From: Candidatus Kapaibacterium thiocyanatum
Lineage (GTDB): Bacteria; Bacteroidota; Ignavibacteria; Kapaibacteriales; Kapaibacteriaceae
Assembly (NCBI GenBank): GCA_001899175.1
Contig: MKVH01000021.1
Span: 62,001 to 126,000 of the forward strand
Direction of reading: 5' to 3'
DNA: 64,000 nucleotides
Positions 59,617-64,000 of the stretch are shown in pieces. Numbering within the stretch: the first letter of the stretch is position 1; each line of letters opens with the position of its first letter. Made by a program: the position numbers and the translations under genes. The notes below the pieces were generated by a model, which saw nothing but the letters and a program-made list of their open reading frames with translations, ran no database searches and had not been told where the DNA came from.

Positions 59617-60396
59617 CTATGTCATGCCATGTGTCCATCCTGCATTGAAGGGCTGATTGTAGTGCGCGCGTACGCGCGCCCGCTTCGGCGTATACTGGTC
59701 GGCAAGGTGCGGCGCGGAAAGCGTTCGTCCATATCCATCGGTAAGCGTGCCAGGAGGCACGTTCTGATTCGTTGACATAGGCTGCTGGTTCATTGCGGTA
59801 GGCTGCTGAATCATTGTGGTAGGCTGAGCGATGCCCACCGACGCGGCAGACGGACTAGGCGGGAATGCGGCGATCTGTTCTCCGGCGACCGTCCGTAGAA
59901 CCGTACCGGGGGGCAATAGCGGCGCGTCGTCCGACATGCTCGATGTCACGATCGTCGGATCGAACCGATAGGCGTACTTCTTGAGGTATTTCAGGAACAA
60001 GGGGTCTTGGATCTTGGCATACGTCAGATGTGCCATCGCCGCGCCGAGAGTACCCGCCATGTACGCAGGCGACAGCAACACGCCGCCAAGGAGGAGGTTC
60101 GCCGCGACCGATGTCAGAAACCCCTTCCATCCCGTGAGGTCAACGCCGAAGCCTGCTTCGATCGCCGTCGGCAGCGTGACGTACATGAGACCACCGACGA
60201 CAGCAAGGCTATGGTCGGTCCATGCAGGACGCGTTGCCGTCGTGATCTTGAGGTTGTCCATACCGGTCCACATGAGCGTGCTGAGACGCCCGGCCCCTGG
60301 CCTGCGTGCCCTCACGGGAAGCGGCCGTTCGGTCCCTATGAGGAGCGGTCTTCGTGTCCTCACCGGGGTGCGTCGTGGTGCTATTGCCGTTGACAT
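59617..60396 (-). CDS. membrane protein with disordered ends
   Basis: 259 residues. The basic N-terminus (~1-60, RTPVRTRRPLLIGTERPLPVRARRPG) precedes two or three hydrophobic segments (LAVVGGLMYVTLPTAIEAGFGV; FLTSVAANLLLGGVLLSPAYMAGTLGAAMAHLTY). The C-terminal ~110 residues are Pro/Gln/Ser-rich with a short repeat (QQPTAMNQQPMSTNQ). This layout fits a virion-membrane or envelope protein with a basic face toward DNA. Family not recognised. Confidence 0.55.
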   Translation of the reverse strand: MSTAIAPRRTPVRTRRPLLIGTERPLPVRARRPGAGRLSTLMWTGMDNLKITTATRPAWTDHSLAVVGGLMYVTLPTAIEAGFGVDLTGWKGFLTSVAANLLLGGVLLSPAYMAGTLGAAMAHLTYAKIQDPLFLKYLKKYAYRFDPTIVTSSMSDDAPLLPPGTVLRTVAGEQIAAFPPSPSAASVGIAQPTTMIQQPTAMNQQPMSTNQNVPPGTLTDGYGRTLSAPHLADQYTPKRARVRAHYNQPFNAGWTHGMT

Positions 60397-60457
60397 GTCT
60401 GTCTTTCAGGTGGATTCATGATCTGTGACGTACGTCTTTCGCAGGGCGATGCGCTTG

Positions 60458-61000
60458 TCATTTCGCTGTCACCATGCCCGTAACGATACCTGCCGCAACA
60501 CCGACGAGGGCCGAGGCGACAACGCGGCGCAATCCTTTCGGGGGCTTCTTCATTCGTCCCGTCAGAGCGTAGGTCACGCCGCCGCCCACGACGGCCCCGC
60601 CGATGCCCCACGGCGTAATGATGCTTCCGGCGACGGCCGCCGCCGCCTCGGTTGCTCCCGAAGCGTTCGTGGTGGCCTCCTTTTTCGCAGTCGTCTGCGT
60701 GCTGCCGGACGTGGTATTTCCTGTAGTCGCAGGCGGCAGTCCTGCGCCCTGGCGTGCGGCGTCGATGCCCTGCTGTGCTGCGGTTTGGATGGTTTCCAGA
60801 ACACGCTCACCGGCAACGGTGCGGATTGCTTCTTCGGCAGGTGCCTTGACGCTGTCGATGATGTCCTGTCCCGTACGCTGCACGCCGTCAGGTAGAAGGT
60901 TCGCACCCGTTTCCAGGATACTCTGGAAGTCCATGTCAAGACCGGAGAGCCCTGGATACAGGCTTCGGTTCTGAAGTGATGTGCCGTAGGTCATGTTCAT
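60458..61000 (-). CDS. membrane protein with Ala/Gly-rich C-terminal helices
   Basis: 180 residues (a second ATG lies six bases downstream). The N-terminal ~80 residues are soluble and helical; a Thr/Ala linker follows. Two glycine-zipper-like hydrophobic segments (AAAVAGSIITPWGIGGAVVGGGVTYAL; VVASALVGVAAGIVTGMV) are separated by a basic turn (GRMKKPPKGLRR). Glycine-zipper membrane segments are frequent in pore-forming or DNA-delivery proteins of membrane phages. Role inferred only from composition and position. Confidence 0.55.
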   Translation of the reverse strand: MNMTYGTSLQNRSLYPGLSGLDMDFQSILETGANLLPDGVQRTGQDIIDSVKAPAEEAIRTVAGERVLETIQTAAQQGIDAARQGAGLPPATTGNTTSGSTQTTAKKEATTNASGATEAAAAVAGSIITPWGIGGAVVGGGVTYALTGRMKKPPKGLRRVVASALVGVAAGIVTGMVTAK

Positions 61001-61044
61001 GTCGTCATCCTTTCATGTTCATCATTCGCAGGGTATCATACTTG

Positions 61045-63999
61045 TCACGCACAAGGTTCTTCGCATTCGTCATTCGCGCGTTGCGTGCCTGCCGGTAAGG
61101 GACCGTAGACATAGCGCTCATGCCGCTCGACCAGGGTTGGGCAATCCTCACACTCCCGTCCTTCATACGTCCGCGTTCTCTCGACGGGACGCCGAGGCGG
61201 TGGCGGCTGTGTCCCTGGCTTGTACGGTGGTTCGGTGGACTTGTACGGCGGTTCGGTGGGTTTGTACGGTGGTTCGGTGGACTTGTACGGTGGTTCGGTG
61301 GGCTTGTACGGTGGTTCGGTGGGCGGCATAGGACGAAGTGGCGGCAGGCTACTGCTCGGCAGCTTCTGCATACTCTCCCGCACGTCATCTAGATGCCGAT
61401 TGAGTCCCGCAATCTCTTCTTCGTATCTCGCCTGCTGATACCGCCATTCGGCCTGCGCCCGTTCGAGAGCTTGCAGGATGTCCGTCGTGCCGCCTGTCGT
61501 ACGGATTGCCGTCCGCAGTTCGTCAATGTGCCGGGCATACGCCGTGTCCATCTTCGCGGCATTCTCACGCAGAAGCGTAAGATCTTCCTGCGATTTCCGA
61601 ATCGACGTCGTCATCATCGCCGACGTCGACTGTAGTTCCAGAAGAAGGCGCGTGATCTCGTCAAGGCGCGGGTCCGTCGGCGGCACGGGGCAGTCAGGCC
61701 GTGAGGCCATTTCCGCACGCAGGCCCTGCACGAGGCGGGTCACGTCATCGTAGCGATAGTCCACGGCGGTCGTCACGCGCGTTGTGGCTTCGCCGATCAA
61801 CTTTTCGAGCGTCGCCATGTAGGCCGCGAAGGAGTCCGCCCGTGCGGGCCCTTCACGGGAGAACGCAAGCGTCCGAATCTCCCCCAGGAGGCGCACCACC
61901 TCGTCCCACCTGTAGTCACAGTTCTGCGCTGCCTTCTCTTGACCGGCGGCAGGAGTGTCTTGGGATGGGCGTACGAGAATGGCGTCCAGGCTCCGCTGGA
62001 TCGCCGTGAAGTAGTCATCATACGTGCCCTTTGGAAGAGCCGTACGAATAGCGTCCAGGGCAGTGTCCAGGCGGCTGAAGCGGTCCGTATAATCGCGTGA
62101 CTCCGCTACGCGGATCGCCGCAATACGGCGTTCCAGTTCGTCGAAGCGTGCGTCGTAGTCCCGCACGCCGTCGTTCTTCATTGCCGTGATGAGTTGTCGT
62201 ATGGCCGCAAACTCGCTGTCGTAGTTCCGAAGCGTATTCTGCTCGATGCGCGCGAGTACCGCGAGAATAGGAGCCAGGTCAATGTCCCGGCACGACGGGC
62301 AGACCTTCGGCATCTGGCCGATGAGCGTGGAAAGCTCCCGGAACGTCTCGTCGTAGTTCGTTCCGGTCGCTGTCCGGATTTCGGCAAGTGTGCGCTGCAC
62401 GCTCTCGAAATACGGCCTGTAGTCAACGGCTGCTTGCACGGCAGGCGTTCCCCCTTGCAGGACGACCGGCGGCGGAAGAACGATGGCACGGATCATCGCC
62501 TCGATGCTGTCGAACCGAGGGTCGTAGTTCCGCGTCTCGCACTGCTGGCACCGTGCTTCGACGACGCGCTTGAGGTCCATGATGTCACGCCGGAGCGCGG
62601 CATCGTCGTACGTCCCCGGAATGCGTAGTTCACGGACGGCACGCTCCAGATCACCGATGCGGACGAGAAGAGCCGCATCGTCATACTGCGTCGGTTGCAT
62701 GGGAAGCTGTGAGCGGATGAACGCCAGGTCGCGCCGGATGTCGCTGACGTCGACCTTCTCACCTGCGCCGCACCGCAAGACCCCTTCCATGATTTTCTGA
62801 ACGTCAAGGGACAGGTTTCGCTGCTGCTCACTCATAGCCTGCTGCTGCTCACGTATTGCCGTCACGAGCGTCCGTGTCTGGCGCGCTTCGGCGGTTGCCT
62901 CGCCGACGGCCCTGCGAAGCTCAGCCAGTTCACGGCTGGTCTCCTGGCAGCATCCGTCATCCGTCCGGGGGCAACAGTCAACGATCTCCGTCCAGCGCGC
63001 GCCGATAAGCGCGTGCCACTGCGGATACGGGACGTCCGAATACCGTGCTTCATACATGACCGTGCATGAAGGAAGCACCGCACTCTCGCGCGCATCCATT
63101 GGTAGTGTAGACGCATCCTTCGGTCCTGATGGCACGTCCAGTTGCTGCATCGCTCTTTCGATCGCAGGAAGCGGTCCGCCGCCGGGCAAGGTCTGAATGT
63201 CCGAGAGCCCTGCGCGTACAGGTTCAGCCCGCTGACCCACGCGCATCGCCTCGAACATCTCCGGCGACATGACGGTACCCGCGATGATGCTGCGCGTGTC
63301 CACCGCCTGGAACATCGTTGGCGACGGAACCCAGCCATTGCCGGACGGCTGCATGGCACGCGCCTCGAACTGTCCCCACTGAAGAGTCCCAACGCTGCGC
63401 GTTGCCCGTAGCTCGAAGGCCCCCCCATTGCTGTTCGTCAGTTGAATCGTCGCTTGTTCGGTTCCCTGCGTCTGTGGAACGGGCCTTGCCTCACTTCCCG
63501 GCCGCACGCCGCAGTATGGCGGCGGACAGTAGCGGTAGACCCCGCTGGTGACACGGATGCAGGACGGCAGAACGTCAGGGCCACGAGCAGGGATCGGTCC
63601 ATCATATCGAGGGATACCCTGGTCATCCCGGCCCATTGGCCCCGCCCCAGGGCCTACGCCTGGTCCCGTGCCGGTACGTTCCCCTCCGCCCGTCGTGCCC
63701 GGGGCGTCCGCGCCGCTGTTCGGCAGTACGGGCCGCTCGACACAACAACCGTCACTGTCGCGGTACTGTTCAGGGGGACACGGCGCAAGCGTCTTCGGGT
63801 CAACGCACGAGCCGCAGACATACTTCTTCGGCGTGCAGCACTCAAGGCCCGTGACAACACGCACCTCATGGGCGAAGCACTCGGCCTTGTCCTTCTGCAT
63901 CGTGATGGGAAGAGAGAAGTCCCAGCCCCGGCGTGCGAAGTCATCGGCCTTGTTCAGGAGACTACTGAGGACAAGGCCATCCAACGCGCCATCGATCAC
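61045..63999 (-). CDS. giant cysteine-rich, coiled-coil repeat protein (5' end uncertain)
   Basis: At least 984 residues. The frame is open to the window edge; the GTG at 63999 may not be the real start. An N-terminal Cys-rich part (ECCTPKKYVCGSCVDPKTLAPCPP) and Pro/Gly linkers are followed by a beta-type region. A ~450-residue array then repeats a theme of NYD-x3-F-x3-h-x2-h-x-x-h about every 40 residues, with heptad helices between (e.g. NYDPRFDSIEAMIRAI; DYDARFDELERRIAAI; NYDETFRELSTLIGQM). A TEPPYK(P/S) repeat block and a Cys-rich tail end the protein. It may be a long virion fibre or scaffold. No enzyme motif seen. Confidence 0.6.
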   Translation of the reverse strand: MIDGALDGLVLSSLLNKADDFARRGWDFSLPITMQKDKAECFAHEVRVVTGLECCTPKKYVCGSCVDPKTLAPCPPEQYRDSDGCCVERPVLPNSGADAPGTTGGGERTGTGPGVGPGAGPMGRDDQGIPRYDGPIPARGPDVLPSCIRVTSGVYRYCPPPYCGVRPGSEARPVPQTQGTEQATIQLTNSNGGAFELRATRSVGTLQWGQFEARAMQPSGNGWVPSPTMFQAVDTRSIIAGTVMSPEMFEAMRVGQRAEPVRAGLSDIQTLPGGGPLPAIERAMQQLDVPSGPKDASTLPMDARESAVLPSCTVMYEARYSDVPYPQWHALIGARWTEIVDCCPRTDDGCCQETSRELAELRRAVGEATAEARQTRTLVTAIREQQQAMSEQQRNLSLDVQKIMEGVLRCGAGEKVDVSDIRRDLAFIRSQLPMQPTQYDDAALLVRIGDLERAVRELRIPGTYDDAALRRDIMDLKRVVEARCQQCETRNYDPRFDSIEAMIRAIVLPPPVVLQGGTPAVQAAVDYRPYFESVQRTLAEIRTATGTNYDETFRELSTLIGQMPKVCPSCRDIDLAPILAVLARIEQNTLRNYDSEFAAIRQLITAMKNDGVRDYDARFDELERRIAAIRVAESRDYTDRFSRLDTALDAIRTALPKGTYDDYFTAIQRSLDAILVRPSQDTPAAGQEKAAQNCDYRWDEVVRLLGEIRTLAFSREGPARADSFAAYMATLEKLIGEATTRVTTAVDYRYDDVTRLVQGLRAEMASRPDCPVPPTDPRLDEITRLLLELQSTSAMMTTSIRKSQEDLTLLRENAAKMDTAYARHIDELRTAIRTTGGTTDILQALERAQAEWRYQQARYEEEIAGLNRHLDDVRESMQKLPSSSLPPLRPMPPTEPPYKPTEPPYKSTEPPYKPTEPPYKSTEPPYKPGTQPPPPRRPVERTRTYEGRECEDCPTLVERHERYVYGPLPAGTQRANDECEEPCA
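61218..61322 (-). repeat. five 21-base repeats encoding TEPPYK(P/S)
   Basis: Five tandem units alternate TEPPYKP and TEPPYKS. The DNA units are nearly identical, so copy number may vary between strains. Confidence 0.75.
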
Positions 64000-64000
64000 T

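Noticed and set aside
61218-61322. 21-base repeats as a CRISPR or intergenic tandem repeat
   Set aside because: Contiguous with no spacers and encode TEPPYK units within a long open frame.

Overview
The window reads as a high-GC chromosome segment from the Bacteroidota / Ignavibacteriota / Chlorobiota branch. Supporting signs are several secreted proteins ending in type IX secretion (T9SS) sorting domains, promoter boxes fitting the Bacteroidota -7 consensus TAnnTTTG, and choice-of-anchor-D / IgGFc-binding-like giant surface proteins. A Kapabacteria-like member is my guess; nothing in the window proves it.

Region 1 (1-18,600) is ordinary host chromosome. It holds two T9SS-type secreted proteins, a PLP trans-sulfuration enzyme, PaaN, an IS630-like HTH remnant, a TauE/SafE permease, alanine dehydrogenase, a Rieske plus cytochrome b pair, a DegT aminotransferase, a LiaF-like membrane protein, a class II photolyase, an exported protein, an EamA transporter and a GmhA-type isomerase. 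The last four genes before gmhA are packed with overlapping stops and starts.

Region 2 (18,601 to beyond 64,000) is an integrated element. It begins exactly at the 3' end of a tRNA-Thr(TGT) gene, next to a tyrosine recombinase pointing toward the tRNA. Early genes (20.5-28.7 kb) are small HTH proteins flanking AT-rich operator regions, a DnaD-like replication protein, a tRNA-like RNA, and a Fic protein with its inhibitory helix motif. A cargo block (28.8-40.3 kb, + strand) carries three large T9SS secreted proteins and two smaller genes, one with an apparent in-frame nonsense codon.

From 64.0 down to about 40.4 kb every gene lies on the - strand in one tightly packed late-type module. In transcription order it has a giant Cys-rich coiled-coil protein; two membrane proteins; three consecutive small beta-rich proteins; a coiled-coil protein; a small protein; a fibre built of about 45-residue repeats; a hypothetical protein; an M15-type peptidase and a GH24 lysozyme; a zinc-ribbon protein; a run of membrane proteins, some very small; a histone-like basic protein; a 2,070-residue methyltransferase plus Strawberry-notch helicase; a RadA-like ATPase; and a J-domain protein. 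I see no terminase, portal, tail tube or tape measure in the window. The combination suggests a virus-like element, possibly a tailless membrane-containing provirus with single-jelly-roll capsid proteins, which injects or packages a DarB-like polyvalent protein. That interpretation is inference. The far end of the element and any packaging ATPase lie outside the window.
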